A stretch of DNA of 64,000 nucleotides from Actinocrinis sp035653575 (GCF_035653575.1 NZ_DASRBQ010000097.1:1-64000), one strand, 5' to 3'. Shown: positions 51,496 through 60,848, counted from the first letter of the stretch. A program made the numbers and translations. The notes: generated by a model not told the origin, from the sequence alone.

Positions 51496-53769
51496 ATGAC
51501 TGACCAGCTTCCGGCCGTACCGGAAGAAATCACGTGGCCGGCTCCGTTCGCCGCCCTTCCCAGCCCTCCGCCGGCGAAGCGGTCGCGGTTGCAGCGCGCC
51601 TACCTCGGCGATCCCGAGGATCCGCGCTGGGCAAGGCCCGCGCTGCTGGCGACGCTCGCGCTGAGCGCGGCGCTGTACTTGTGGAACCTGACGGCCAACG
51701 GCTACGCGAACGAGTTCTACGCGGCCGCGGTGCAGAGCGGGACCAAGAGCTGGTCCGCGATGTTCTTCGGCTCGATCGACACGGGGAACTTCATCACGGT
51801 CGACAAGCCGCCGTTCGCGCTGTGGGTGATGGAGGTCTCGACCCGGATCTTCGGCTTCTCCAGCTTCGCGATGCTGGCGCCGATCGCGCTGTGCGGCGTG
51901 GCCGCGGTCGGCGTGCTGTACTCGGCGGTACGCCGGGCCTTCGGGCACGCGGCGGCCTCGGTGGCCGCGCTCGTCATGGCCCTGACTCCGATCACCGTGG
52001 CGATCAACCGGGACAACAATCCGGACCCGGTGCTCGTGCTGCTGATGACGCTCGGCGCCTGGTTCACCCTGGAGGCGCTGCGCACCAAGCGGCTGCGGCC
52101 GCTGCTGTGGGCGGCCGTGATGGTCGGCTGCGCATTCAACACGAAGATGCTCCAGGCGTACATCGCCTTGCCCGCGCTGGTGCTGGTGTACCTGTTCGCG
52201 GCCGAGGGCGGATTCTGGAAGCGCATCAGGCATCTGACGATCTTCACCGGCGTGCTCGCGGTCGCGTCGTTCTGGTGGATGCTGATCGTCGACGCTATCC
52301 CGGCGAGTTCGCGTCCTTATATCGGCGGCTCTTCGACGAACTCCGTGTGGGACCTGGTGATCGGGTACAACGGCCTCGGCCGGATCACCGGGAACGAGTT
52401 GGGCAACGGCGGCGGGGGCGCCGGCGCGAGCTTCTCCGGAACCTCGGGCTTCGGCCGCCTGTTCAACGACATCCTCGGCACGCAGATCTCCTGGCTGCTG
52501 CCCGCGGCCGCGATCCTGGGCATCGCGGCGCTGGTGTTGCGCGGCAAGTCGCCACGCACCGATCCGGTCCGGGCCTCGCTGCTGCTGTGGGGGCTGTGGC
52601 TGGGCGTGCACTTCGTCGTGTTCTCATATCAGCAGGGCACGATGCACCCGTACTACGTCACGACTCTGAGTCCTGCGATCGGCGCGCTGGTCGGCGGAGG
52701 CGGCGCGGTGGTCTGGGAGCGGATGCACGAGCGCAACTGGGCGTGGCTGGTCATCCCGGCGGCGGTCGCGGTCAGCGCGCTGTGGTCGATCGCGTTGCTG
52801 CACCGCAGCTCGTACGCGACGTGGCTGGTCCCCCTCATCGCCATCGCGGCGATCGTCGCGATCGGCGCGCTGGTGGCCGTGCGGCTGCGGCCTCGGCAGC
52901 GCGCGCGGTTCGGCGCGGTCGGCCTCGCGGCGCTGCTGTTCGCCGGGCTTGCCGGGCCGACCGCCTTCGCGGCCGCGGCGGCGAACTCGACCGTCAACGG
53001 GACCAATCCGCTGGCGGGGCCGTCGAACGGCTCGATGGGCGGTCCCGGCGGCGGCGCCTTTGGCCGGCGCGGCGGCGCGGTGGACGGCTTCGAACCCGGC
53101 GGTTTCGGTGCGCAGGGAGGGCCGGGCGGCCAGCTCGGCAAGCTGCCTTCGTTCGGCGGCGGTTCCGGTTCAGGTTCCGGCGGCGGCCAGGGCGGTTTCG
53201 ACGGTCCGGGCGGCTTCCCGGGCGGCCAGATGGGAGACCTCCCGGGTCTCTCCTCGGGCGGCGCCGGAGGCAGCGGTACCGGCAGACTCGGCGGTTTCGG
53301 CGGTCCTGGCGGCGCCCAGCTGTCCTCGGCGATGATCAGCTACCTCGAGGCGAATCAGGGCTCCGCGAAGTGGCTGCTCGCGGTGGCGAACTCGAACTCG
53401 GCCGCGTCGATCGAGCTGCAGACCGGGCGCTCGGTGATCTCCATGTGGGGCTTCACCGGCAGCGACCCGGCGATGACCGCGGCCAAGCTGCAGCAGCTCG
53501 TGGCCTCCGGCGAGCTCAAGTATGTGATGCTCGGCGGCGGTATGGGCGGTGGCGGCTTCGGCGGATTCGGCGGCGGCAACTCGGCGAGCAGCCAGGTGCA
53601 GACCTGGGTGGAGCAACACTGCACCGCGGTGTCGGCCAGCGCCTACGGCGGCTCCAGCTCCTCGTCCAGCGGTTCGTCGACGACGAGCTCGACCTCCGCC
53701 TCCGGCCTGTATGCGTGCACGGCCGGCGCCGCGTCGAGTTCGTCCTCCTCGTCCGGAGGCACCGCCTGA
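51496..53769 (+). CDS. GT39 (ArnT/PMT-like) membrane glycosyltransferase with Gly-rich C-terminal region
   Basis: 757 residues. About 11-12 membrane helices (50-490) with the acidic first loop LWNLTANGYANEFYAAAV and GSIDTGNFITVDKPPFALWV, as in GT39 enzymes that use polyprenol-phosphate sugars. Residues about 500-610 are glycine-rich, then an external domain (SYLEANQGSAKWLLAVANSN, MWGFTGSDPAMTAAKLQ) is followed by a Ser-rich tail. This is the YkcB-like arrangement. It pairs with the GT2-GtrA protein just upstream for surface glycosylation. Terminator hairpin 29 bp after the stop. Confidence 0.88.
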   Translation: MTDQLPAVPEEITWPAPFAALPSPPPAKRSRLQRAYLGDPEDPRWARPALLATLALSAALYLWNLTANGYANEFYAAAVQSGTKSWSAMFFGSIDTGNFITVDKPPFALWVMEVSTRIFGFSSFAMLAPIALCGVAAVGVLYSAVRRAFGHAAASVAALVMALTPITVAINRDNNPDPVLVLLMTLGAWFTLEALRTKRLRPLLWAAVMVGCAFNTKMLQAYIALPALVLVYLFAAEGGFWKRIRHLTIFTGVLAVASFWWMLIVDAIPASSRPYIGGSSTNSVWDLVIGYNGLGRITGNELGNGGGGAGASFSGTSGFGRLFNDILGTQISWLLPAAAILGIAALVLRGKSPRTDPVRASLLLWGLWLGVHFVVFSYQQGTMHPYYVTTLSPAIGALVGGGGAVVWERMHERNWAWLVIPAAVAVSALWSIALLHRSSYATWLVPLIAIAAIVAIGALVAVRLRPRQRARFGAVGLAALLFAGLAGPTAFAAAAANSTVNGTNPLAGPSNGSMGGPGGGAFGRRGGAVDGFEPGGFGAQGGPGGQLGKLPSFGGGSGSGSGGGQGGFDGPGGFPGGQMGDLPGLSSGGAGGSGTGRLGGFGGPGGAQLSSAMISYLEANQGSAKWLLAVANSNSAASIELQTGRSVISMWGFTGSDPAMTAAKLQQLVASGELKYVMLGGGMGGGGFGGFGGGNSASSQVQTWVEQHCTAVSASAYGGSSSSSSGSSTTSSTSASGLYACTAGAASSSSSSSGGTA

Positions 53770-53798
53770 CCGCGGCGACCGCGTGGCGCAGAGCACAG

Positions 53799-53831
53799 CG
53801 CCCCTTCTCGTCAGAGCGACGAGAAGGGGCG
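53799..53831 (+). terminator. Terminator hairpin between GT39 and nadE genes
   Basis: Fourteen-bp perfect stem CGCCCCTTCTCGTC/GACGAGAAGGGGCG with loop AGAGC. The right arm also contains GAGAAGGGG, the only ribosome-binding-like sequence before nadE (ATG 53844), so the hairpin may also limit nadE translation on read-through RNA. Confidence 0.75.
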
Positions 53832-53843
53832 TATGCTTTGAGC

Positions 53844-55610
53844 ATGGCGCAGCTGCGGATCGCTCTGGCACAGATCAACCCGACCGTCGGCGACCTCGCC
53901 GGCAACGCGGCGCTGATCCTCGACTCGGCCCGCGCGGCGGCCGCGCAGGGCGCGCACATCCTGGCCACGCCCGAGATGGGGCTCACCGGCTATCCGATCG
54001 AGGACCTGGCGCTGCGCCCCTCGTTCGTGCAGGCCGCCCGCGCCGCACTGGACCAGCTTGCCGCCCGGCTCGCCGACGAGGGGCTCGGCGAGCTGGTGGT
54101 GATCGCCGGATATCTCGACGGCATCGCGGACGACGAGCCGCGCATCGGCCGCCCGGCCGGCTCGCCGCTGGACGCCGCCGCCGTGATCCACCGCGGCTCG
54201 GTGCTGATCCGCTCGGCCAAGCACCACCTGCCGAACTACGGCGTGTTCGACGAGTACCGGTACTTCGTGCCGGGAGACGTGCTGCCGGTCATCCGGGTGC
54301 GTGGTGTCGACGTCGCCCTGGTCATCTGCGAGGACATGTGGCAGGACGGGGGTCCGGTCGCCGCGGTCGCCGAGTCCAATGCCGGGCTGCTGCTCTCCAT
54401 CAACGCCTCGCCGTACGAGCTGAACAAGGACGACGTGCGGTATGAGCTGCTGGCCAGGCGCGCCGCCGAAGCCGGGTGCCCCATCGCCTACGTCAACCAG
54501 GTCGGCGGGCAGGACGAGCTGGTCTTCGACGGCGACTCGATCATCGTCGGCGCGGACGGCCGGGTGCTCGCGCGCGCCGGGCAGTTCACCGAAGAGCTGT
54601 TCGTGACCGATGTCGAGCTGCCCGCCGCGGAAGGCCCGGCGCAGGACGCGATCGCGAGCAACGGCCTGGCGATCCGGCGCGTCGTCGCCTCCACCGAACC
54701 CACCGAGCCGTACCAGCCGCGCCCGGCCGTCATCACGCCGCGCCTCGACGACCTCGGCGAGATCTACCAGGCGCTGGTCACCGGCCTTCGCGACTACGTG
54801 CGCAAGAACGGCTTCTCGACCGTGCTGCTCGGGCTTTCCGGCGGCATCGACTCGGCGCTGGTCGCGGCAATCGCCTGCGACGCGCTCGGACCGCAGAACG
54901 TATACGGCGTCTCGCTGCCCAGCCGGTACTCCTCGGACCACTCCAAGGACGACGCCAGTGACATGGCGCGGCGCACCGGCCTGCACTACGAGACGGTCCC
55001 GATCGCGCCGATGGTCGAGGCGTATCTCAAGACCCTTGCCGACTCCGGCACCGCGCTGACCGGGCTGGCCGAGGAGAACCTCCAGGCCCGGGTGCGCGGC
55101 ACGGCGCTGATGGCCCTTTCGAACCAACGCGGGCACCTGGTGCTCGCCACCGGCAACAAGTCAGAGCTCTCGGTCGGCTACTCGACCCTCTACGGAGACG
55201 CGGTCGGCGCGTTCGGACCGATCAAGGACGTCTCGAAGACGCTGGTGTGGGCGCTGGCGCGGTGGCGTGACGAGGAGGCCGAGCGGCGCGGCGAAATCCC
55301 GCCGATCCCGCGCAACTCGATCGAGAAGGAGCCGAGCGCCGAGCTGCGGCCAGGCCAGCGGGACACCGACTCGCTGCCGCCCTACGAGGTGCTGGACGAG
55401 ATCCTGGAGCTGTACGTCACCGGCGACCACGGCCGCGAGGAGATCGAGGCCCGCGGCTTCGACACCGAGCTGGTGCAGCGGGTGCTCAAGCTGACCGACA
55501 CGGCCGAGTACAAGCGGCGCCAGTACCCGCCGGGCACCAAGATCTCGGCCAAGGCCTTCGGGCGCGACCGGCGGCTGCCGATCACGTCCAGCTGGCGCGA
55601 GACCGCCTGA
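53844..55610 (+). CDS. nadE: Glutamine-dependent NAD+ synthetase
   Basis: 588-residue enzyme for the last step of NAD+ synthesis. The N-terminal nitrilase-type glutaminase domain (1-270) has its triad Glu44 (ATPEMGLTGYP), Lys126 (KHHLPNYGVFDEYRYF) and Cys162 (VICEDMW). The C-terminal synthetase domain has the ATP-binding SGGIDS (332-337), LATGNKSELSVGYSTLYGD and IPRNSIEKEPSAELRPGQ. Length fits two-domain bacterial NadE. It is a single-gene unit. Confidence 0.96.
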   Translation: MAQLRIALAQINPTVGDLAGNAALILDSARAAAAQGAHILATPEMGLTGYPIEDLALRPSFVQAARAALDQLAARLADEGLGELVVIAGYLDGIADDEPRIGRPAGSPLDAAAVIHRGSVLIRSAKHHLPNYGVFDEYRYFVPGDVLPVIRVRGVDVALVICEDMWQDGGPVAAVAESNAGLLLSINASPYELNKDDVRYELLARRAAEAGCPIAYVNQVGGQDELVFDGDSIIVGADGRVLARAGQFTEELFVTDVELPAAEGPAQDAIASNGLAIRRVVASTEPTEPYQPRPAVITPRLDDLGEIYQALVTGLRDYVRKNGFSTVLLGLSGGIDSALVAAIACDALGPQNVYGVSLPSRYSSDHSKDDASDMARRTGLHYETVPIAPMVEAYLKTLADSGTALTGLAEENLQARVRGTALMALSNQRGHLVLATGNKSELSVGYSTLYGDAVGAFGPIKDVSKTLVWALARWRDEEAERRGEIPPIPRNSIEKEPSAELRPGQRDTDSLPPYEVLDEILELYVTGDHGREEIEARGFDTELVQRVLKLTDTAEYKRRQYPPGTKISAKAFGRDRRLPITSSWRETA

Positions 55611-55645
55611 CGGTCCGTCCGGCCACGCGGTGGTGCGGCCCTGAC

Positions 55646-56371
55646 CTACGCGCTGACCGACTCGCTATCGCTGCGTTCGGCGGCTACGGGTCCAGTAATC
55701 GGAGCGCCCGCCGGCTCGCTCGGCCTCGCCGCCGCACCGCGCAGCAGGTCATCGGTGAGGCCGACGCTGAACTCCTGGCCGACCGGCTCGCCCACCGGGA
55801 GCCGGGTGGCGTTGAGCATGGTCGAGGTCAGGATCAGCATCGTCCGCTCGACGTCGAGATCGGCGCGCAGCTCCCCGGTCGCGATGCCGCGCCGCAGCAC
55901 CTCGCGGTACAGGTCGCGGCGCGGCTCGATGACGACCTCGTGGTAGCGGCGGTACAGCGTCGGGTTCGCCTTGCTCACGTTCGTCAGCACGTTGTAGGCC
56001 GAGCCGCTGTGCTCCTCCTGCAGGTGTCGGCGCATCTTCTCGAGCAGGAAGATCAGGTCCTCGCGCACCGAGGCACCGGGCGGCACGATCTTCTCGTGGT
56101 CGGGGTGCAGGCGGCGGCAGATCGCGTCGATGACCAGCGCTTCCTTGTTCGGCCAGCGCCGGTAGATGGTGGCCTTGCCCACCTTCGCCTCGGCCGCGAT
56201 CATCTCCATGGACAGCGCGTCGTAGGTGGCGCCCTCGGAGAACAGGGCGAAGACCGCGTCGAGGATCGCCTCCTCGGCCTGGTCGCTGCGCGGCCGGCCC
56301 GGCCGCCGCGCCGCCGCGGCGGGCGCGGCTGGCGCGGGCGGACCGGGCTGGGCGTGGTCCTTCATCTTCAT
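55646..56371 (-). CDS. TetR-family repressor, partner of the MFS pump
   Basis: About 241 residues. Pro/Ala-rich and basic N-terminus (RRPGRPRSDQ), helix-turn-helix with MEMIAAEAKVGKATIYRRW, then a TetR_C ligand domain (EDLIFLLEKMRRHLQEE). It lies just after the MFS gene on the same strand; starting at GTG 56413 would leave only a 4-base gap, while ATG 56371 is the better protein start. It probably represses the pump by binding the ATACGgAAC-type palindrome upstream and is relieved by a pump substrate (inference). Confidence 0.9.
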   Translation of the reverse strand: MKMKDHAQPGPPAPAAPAAAARRPGRPRSDQAEEAILDAVFALFSEGATYDALSMEMIAAEAKVGKATIYRRWPNKEALVIDAICRRLHPDHEKIVPPGASVREDLIFLLEKMRRHLQEEHSGSAYNVLTNVSKANPTLYRRYHEVVIEPRRDLYREVLRRGIATGELRADLDVERTMLILTSTMLNATRLPVGEPVGQEFSVGLTDDLLRGAAARPSEPAGAPITGPVAAERSDSESVSA

Positions 56372-56417
56372 CGTCGAGTGCTCATCCGTATCCGGTTCGT
56401 GAACGGCCCCCACGACC

Positions 56418-58049
56418 TTATGCGGTCACGCTTTCGGCGGCCTGAGGCGCGCCCTGAGGCGCACCGGAACCCGTTCCCGCGCCGCGGCGCGGCAACCAGG
56501 CGAGCACCAGCAACGCGGCCAGCACGGCGACCCCGGAGGCGCACAGCGTCGAGACGTGCAGCGCGTGGACGAAGGCGTTGTCGGCCGGAGCCAGCAGCTG
56601 GACCGCCTGCGGGTGCTGCGCCGCGGACTGCGCGACAAAGCCCTGCGTCGCCTCGATCGAGCCGCTGACGTCGTGCGCGACGCCCGCGGGCACCCCAGAC
56701 CCGGTCAGCACCGGCTCGATCTTGCCGCGGTAGGCCGAGGTGAGCACGGTACCGAGCACCGCGACGCCGAGCGCGCCGCCGACCTGACGCACCGTGTTGT
56801 TGATCGAGGAGCCGATCCCGGCCCGCTCGCGCGGCAGCGAGGTCATCACCGTGGTGGTCGCCGGCGGCATCACCAGCGCCATCGCGATGCCCTGCAGGGC
56901 CGCGATCACGCCGTAGACCCACATCGCCGAGTGCACGCCGATGAACTGGTACAGCGACAGCGCGACCGCGATCAGCAGCAGGCCGCTGAAGGAGACCGTG
57001 CGCGCCCCGAACCTGCTGACCACGTTCGCGGACAGCGGCGAGAAGATGACCTGCGCGGCGGCGAAGGGCAGCACCCACAGGCCCGCCTGCAGCGGGGTGT
57101 ATCCGCGCACGGACTGCAAGTAGAAGGTCAGGAAGAACAGGCTGCCCATCATCGCGAAGAAGGACAGCGCGACGGAGATCACGGCCGCGGAGAACGGGCG
57201 GTTGCTGAACAGCCGCACGTCCAGCGCGGGGTGGTCGGTGTTGCGCTCCCAGACCACGAACAGCGCGAGCAGCGCCACGCCGATCACCAGGGGACCCCAG
57301 ACCGCGGGCTTGCCCCAGTCGCCGGTGTCGCCGCCGTGGATGACGCCGTAGACGAAGATGACCAGGCCCGCCATGGAGAGCAGCACGCCGGCCGGGTCGA
57401 GCTTGCCCGGGTTCGGGTTGCGCGACTCGGGCACCATGAAGGTCATCGCGATCAGGCCGATGATGATGATCGGCACGTTGATCAGAAAGACCGAGCCCCA
57501 CCAGAAGCTGTCCAGCAGCGCGCCGCCGACCACCGGGCCGATGGCCACCGCGAGGCCGACCGAGCCGGCCCACACGCCGATGGCCTTGCCCTGCTCGTGG
57601 CGGGGGAAGACGTTGGCGATCACGGCGAGGGTGCTGGGCATGATCGCGGCGCCGGCGAAGCCCATCGCGGCCCGCGCGGCGATCAGTTCGCCGGGGCTGC
57701 CGGCGTACGCGCACAGCACCGAGGTGATGCCGAAAAGCACCATGCCGAGCATCAGGATCCGCTTGCGGCCGAGCCGGTCGGCCAGGATGCCCCAGGTGAA
57801 CAGCAGTCCGGCGAAGATCAGGGTGTAGGAGTTGATCGACCATTCCAGGTCGGATTGGCTCGCGCCGAGGCCGTTCGGCTTGGGCAGCGCGATCGTCTTG
57901 AGCGCGACGTTGAGCACCGTGTTGTCGAGCACGACGACCAGCAGCGAGAAGACCAGTACGCCGAGGATCAGCCAGCGGCGCGGGTGGCCCGCGGCATCGC
58001 TGATCGGCGGGCCGTCCGCGGCGCGCGCCGCGGGAGAGTTCTGTGCCAC
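56418..58049 (-). CDS. MFS drug efflux transporter, DHA2 (EmrB/QacA) family
   Basis: 543-residue proton-coupled antiporter with 14 membrane helices. Motif C-type segment VVLDNTVLNVAL in helix 1, motif A WGILADRLGRKRILM, and helix-4 region GFAGAAIMPSTLAVI are as in DHA2 pumps. GGAGG lies 7-8 bases before the GTG start. Two operator-like sites lie 42-115 bp upstream and the TetR gene follows in the same transcript, the typical feedback arrangement for inducible drug resistance. Substrate unknown. Confidence 0.93.
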   Translation of the reverse strand: MAQNSPAARAADGPPISDAAGHPRRWLILGVLVFSLLVVVLDNTVLNVALKTIALPKPNGLGASQSDLEWSINSYTLIFAGLLFTWGILADRLGRKRILMLGMVLFGITSVLCAYAGSPGELIAARAAMGFAGAAIMPSTLAVIANVFPRHEQGKAIGVWAGSVGLAVAIGPVVGGALLDSFWWGSVFLINVPIIIIGLIAMTFMVPESRNPNPGKLDPAGVLLSMAGLVIFVYGVIHGGDTGDWGKPAVWGPLVIGVALLALFVVWERNTDHPALDVRLFSNRPFSAAVISVALSFFAMMGSLFFLTFYLQSVRGYTPLQAGLWVLPFAAAQVIFSPLSANVVSRFGARTVSFSGLLLIAVALSLYQFIGVHSAMWVYGVIAALQGIAMALVMPPATTTVMTSLPRERAGIGSSINNTVRQVGGALGVAVLGTVLTSAYRGKIEPVLTGSGVPAGVAHDVSGSIEATQGFVAQSAAQHPQAVQLLAPADNAFVHALHVSTLCASGVAVLAALLVLAWLPRRGAGTGSGAPQGAPQAAESVTA

Positions 58050-58090
58050 GGGATCCCCTCCAAGGTTCCCCGGGCCCCGACTGAATCGGG

Positions 58091-58164
58091 ACCGTTCCGT
58101 TTCGTAATCCCGGTAGTGGGAGGGAGCCTACCGCGCCACCTTCCAATACGCAACCGTTCCGTAT
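58091..58164. promoter_or_regulatory. Two operator-like sites upstream of the MFS/TetR operon
   Basis: A 19-base near-perfect palindrome (58146-58164; ATACGCAAC-C-GTTCCGTAT, 8 of 9 pairs) and a second site at 58091-58108 that repeats ACCGTTCCGT exactly. Size and position fit a TetR-type repressor binding twice. Confidence 0.65.
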
Positions 58165-58267
58165 CTATGGAGCGGGCAAAGCGCTTGTGGACTCAAAGCA
58201 ATGAGTCGGCAATGAAGGGTGGGGCAGGTGTTGTCTGCCGGACAGGTTTGGTAGGGTCACGCCCACT

Positions 58268-58972
58268 GTGAGCGAGGCATACCGGCGATCCGAAGGGAGC
58301 CGGGACGAGCCGTGGACTCAGCACTCTGAGCCGCGCAGGCCGCCCCGGCACATAGGCATCGATCCAGGACAGGCCGCGGAATTCCGCCGCCGACTGGACT
58401 ATCAGGGATCTGCGGAACTGATTCCGACCGCGGGCCCGGACGCGCCCGCCGATCAGGGGCCTGCGATCAAGGCGGTGTGGGAGCCGAAGCCGGTGGACGC
58501 GGTCCACGCCGGGCTGGGCACCCGCCGGCGCGACCGTCGGCAGACCACGCGGCCGAACCAGTCGGCAGCAGGCCAGGCGCGCGTGAAGAAGGCGGCCCGG
58601 CGCAAGAAGCGCACCGTCGTGGTCGGCGGCGCCGCCGCGACCGCGGTGGCGGTCGGGGCGCTCGGTTTCATGACTTTCCACGACGGCGGCGGCTCGCTCG
58701 GCAGGGGCGCCGCGGCCAACGTGATCCCGGTCTCCTCGCCGGGCGCGACCTCCACCGGCCAGGGCGCCGACAGCACGATCGGCTCCAGCCTCTCGGTCAC
58801 CGCCAGCCCCTCGCACTCCGCGACGCCGAGCCACTCGCCCTCGCCGAGCGCGACGCCGTCCAAGGCGGCATCGGGCACGGCCACTCCGAGCGCGACCCGC
58901 TCGGGCAGCCCGAGCCCGACCCCGCGGCCCTCGCGTACGCAGCAGACCTGCTTCCTGATCTTCTGCGGCTGA
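58268..58972 (+). CDS. Single-pass membrane protein with Ser/Thr/Pro-rich external region
   Basis: 234 residues. Hydrophilic basic cytoplasmic part (1-118, with VKKAARRKKR just before the helix), one membrane helix (TVVVGGAAATAVAVGALGFM), then a Ser/Pro/Thr-rich low-complexity external tail ending TCFLIFCG, whose two cysteines could form a disulfide. The tail composition suggests cell-wall spanning or glycosylation. No family recognised. The GTG start lies 104 bp from the MFS operator. Confidence 0.7.
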   Translation: MSEAYRRSEGSRDEPWTQHSEPRRPPRHIGIDPGQAAEFRRRLDYQGSAELIPTAGPDAPADQGPAIKAVWEPKPVDAVHAGLGTRRRDRRQTTRPNQSAAGQARVKKAARRKKRTVVVGGAAATAVAVGALGFMTFHDGGGSLGRGAAANVIPVSSPGATSTGQGADSTIGSSLSVTASPSHSATPSHSPSPSATPSKAASGTATPSATRSGSPSPTPRPSRTQQTCFLIFCG

Positions 58973-58990
58973 CCGGTTCGGCGAGTTCGG

Positions 58991-59677
58991 CTACCCGGCG
59001 CGACCCGCCGAGCGCACCCGGGCGGCCAGCGCGGCCGCGGCAGCCGCCGGATCCGGCGCCTCGGTGATCGCACGGACCACGACCACCCTGCGCGCGCCTG
59101 CCGCGAGCACCTGATCGACCGTCCCGAGGTCGATGCCGCCGATCGCGAACCAGGGCGGCGCGGACGGCTCGTCCGGCGCGGCCACCTTCGCCGCGTACTG
59201 CACCAGGCCTAGTCCCGGCGCGGTTCGGCCCGGCTTCGTGGGCGTCGGCCAGCACGGTCCGACACAGAAGTAACCGGTCAGCGGGTCGGCCAGCGCGGCA
59301 TCGACCTGCTGCTCGCTGTGCGTCGAGCGGCCGAGCAGGACGCCGGGCCCGACGATGCGGCGCGCGGCGGGCGTCGGCAGATCGTCCTGGCCGAGATGCA
59401 GCACCGGTACTCCGGCCGCGAAGGCGACGTCCGCCCGGTCGTTGACCGCGAGCAGCTTGCCGTGCCGCGCGCAGGCGTCCGCGAACTGTTCGAGCAGCGC
59501 CAGTTCCCGGCCGGCCTCCAGGCCCTTCTCACGCAGCTGGACGATGTCGACGCCGTGCGAGAGGACCGCGTCAAGGAAGTCGGGCAGGTCGCCGCGCGAC
59601 TGCCTGCCGTCAGTGCAGAGGTAGAGGCGGGCGTCGCGCAGCTCGGCCCGCGGCGCACCGCTCTCGACCATCGCCAC
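58991..59677 (-). CDS. thiE: Thiamine-phosphate synthase
   Basis: 228-residue TIM-barrel enzyme joining the thiazole and pyrimidine halves of thiamine. Typical motifs: VDIVQLREKGLEAGRELALL (Arg-Glu-Lys), LLAVNDRADVAFAAGV, LHLGQDDLPTPAAR, GRSTHSEQQVDAAL and a late FAIGGIDLGTVDQVLAAGA. It starts 3 bp after the stop of the Rv2175c-like gene, so the two form an operon. It is divergent from the riboswitch-controlled thiOSG operon and has no riboswitch of its own in view. Confidence 0.95.
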   Translation of the reverse strand: MAMVESGAPRAELRDARLYLCTDGRQSRGDLPDFLDAVLSHGVDIVQLREKGLEAGRELALLEQFADACARHGKLLAVNDRADVAFAAGVPVLHLGQDDLPTPAARRIVGPGVLLGRSTHSEQQVDAALADPLTGYFCVGPCWPTPTKPGRTAPGLGLVQYAAKVAAPDEPSAPPWFAIGGIDLGTVDQVLAAGARRVVVVRAITEAPDPAAAAAALAARVRSAGRAG

Positions 59678-59680
59678 TGA

Positions 59681-60046
59681 TCAGAATCCGAGCGCGTGCG
59701 CGCGGCGGCGCACCTCGGTGCCCCGGTTCTCGGCCAGCGCCTGCACCGGGGTGCCGGGCAGCGACTCGTCGGGGGTGAAAAGCCAGCGCACCGACTCCTC
59801 TTCGGTGAAGCGGTTGTCCGCCAGCAGGGTGAGGGTGCCGGGCAGCCCCTTGAGGATCTGCGTTCCGTCCAGGAATGCCGCGGGCACCGAAAGGACCCTG
59901 GATTCGCCCCGGCGCACGGCCGCCAACTGGTGTTCCTTGAGCAGCTGACGCGTGCGGTTGACCGGGAGGGAGAGGCGCTCGGCGACCTCGGGAAGGGTGA
60001 GCCAGGCAGGGACGAGCTCTTCGAGCTCGGCGGAGATGGATGTCAC
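59681..60046 (-). CDS. Rv2175c-like winged helix DNA-binding protein
   Basis: About 121 residues. The N-terminal winged helix-turn-helix (LTLPEVAERLSLPVNRTRQL) is followed by VLSVPAAFLDG and the C-terminal domain LPGTLTLLADNRFTEEESVR. It matches Rv2175c of Mycobacterium tuberculosis, a DNA-binding protein phosphorylated near its N-terminus by the kinase PknL encoded next door. Here a PknL-like kinase gene lies 3.3 kb away, beyond the thiamine genes. GTG 60046 is preferred, perhaps leaderless (CAATCT lies 8 bases before it); GTG 60076 is the longest alternative. Confidence 0.85.
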   Translation of the reverse strand: MTSISAELEELVPAWLTLPEVAERLSLPVNRTRQLLKEHQLAAVRRGESRVLSVPAAFLDGTQILKGLPGTLTLLADNRFTEEESVRWLFTPDESLPGTPVQALAENRGTEVRRRAHALGF

Positions 60047-60171
60047 GGTAACCAGATTGCCATGGCGATACGACACGGCCCAATGGATAGCGCGGGCTGC
60101 TCGGCGCCGATCGGCAGCCGATCGGCGGAAAGTTGCGGGCCCTGGTTTACCCCACGCTCAGCAAAAAGCCC

Positions 60172-60177
60172 TAGGGT
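60172..60177 (+). promoter_or_regulatory. -10 element for a leaderless or short-leader gene
   Basis: TAGGGT lies 8 bases before ATG 60186, so the transcript should start at or just before the start codon. There is no ribosome-binding site. Confidence 0.45.
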
Positions 60178-60185
60178 GTCGGCCT

Positions 60186-60734
60186 ATGGAAAACACCACG
60201 ACCCAGAACGGCGAGGAGTCCGAGACGGAGATCGTCTCGGCCGCCGTATCCGAGCCCGAGATCGCGGAGCCGGAGCAGCCCGAGGAACTCGCCGAGTTCG
60301 ACGAAGGTGACGACGACGGCGAGGAGCCGACCGGTTCCGGCTTCGTCTCCGGCGCCTTCGGCCTGACCTCCCTGGTGCTCGCCGTCGTCTCGCTGACCGG
60401 CGGCTGGCTCGGGACCGTGTACGGCGCCCGCGCCGAGTACGTCGCCGAGCTGAACACCAAGACGCAGAGCACCCAGGCCTCGCTGGACGCGTTCCACAGC
60501 AGCTGGCACGGCCAGGCCGCGCTCGGCGGCATCTTCGCCATCGCCGCGCTGCTGTTCGGCGCCGGCGTGCTGGCCTCCCCGGCGCTGCTGCTGAGCGGCA
60601 AGACCCCAGGCTGGGCCCGGGCGACCGCGCTCGGCGGCCTGATCCTCGGCGCGATCGGCCTGCTGCTCGCGCTGCTCGCCTGGTTCAACATCCTCGCGCC
60701 CGGCCTGACCGCACCGCCGGCCGCCGCGGGCTGA
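60186..60734 (+). CDS. Acidic membrane protein with three hydrophobic segments, unknown function
   Basis: 182 residues. The first 50 are strongly acidic (EPEQPEELAEFDEGDDDGEE); then membrane helices at about 55-80, 113-135 and 148-170, with a short external helix (YVAELNTKTQSTQASLDAFH) between the first two. No family was recognised. It is divergent from the Rv2175c-like gene and ends 115 bp before the TPP riboswitch. Confidence 0.75.
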   Translation: MENTTTQNGEESETEIVSAAVSEPEIAEPEQPEELAEFDEGDDDGEEPTGSGFVSGAFGLTSLVLAVVSLTGGWLGTVYGARAEYVAELNTKTQSTQASLDAFHSSWHGQAALGGIFAIAALLFGAGVLASPALLLSGKTPGWARATALGGLILGAIGLLLALLAWFNILAPGLTAPPAAAG

Positions 60735-60848
60735 GCCGGAGCCATGCCGCACGTCCACGGCGCCGTCCTGCCCGCCTGCGCGCTCCTGCGGCCGATTACG
60801 CGGGGCGGCGCCGGATAGACTTGCGGTGACCAACAGCACGAAACAGCA

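Noticed and set aside
51534..55610. Single 1358-codon frame spanning the GT39 and nadE genes
   Set aside because: The first two thirds is an out-of-frame reading of the GT39 gene; only the part from 53844 is real (nadE), and a terminator lies between.
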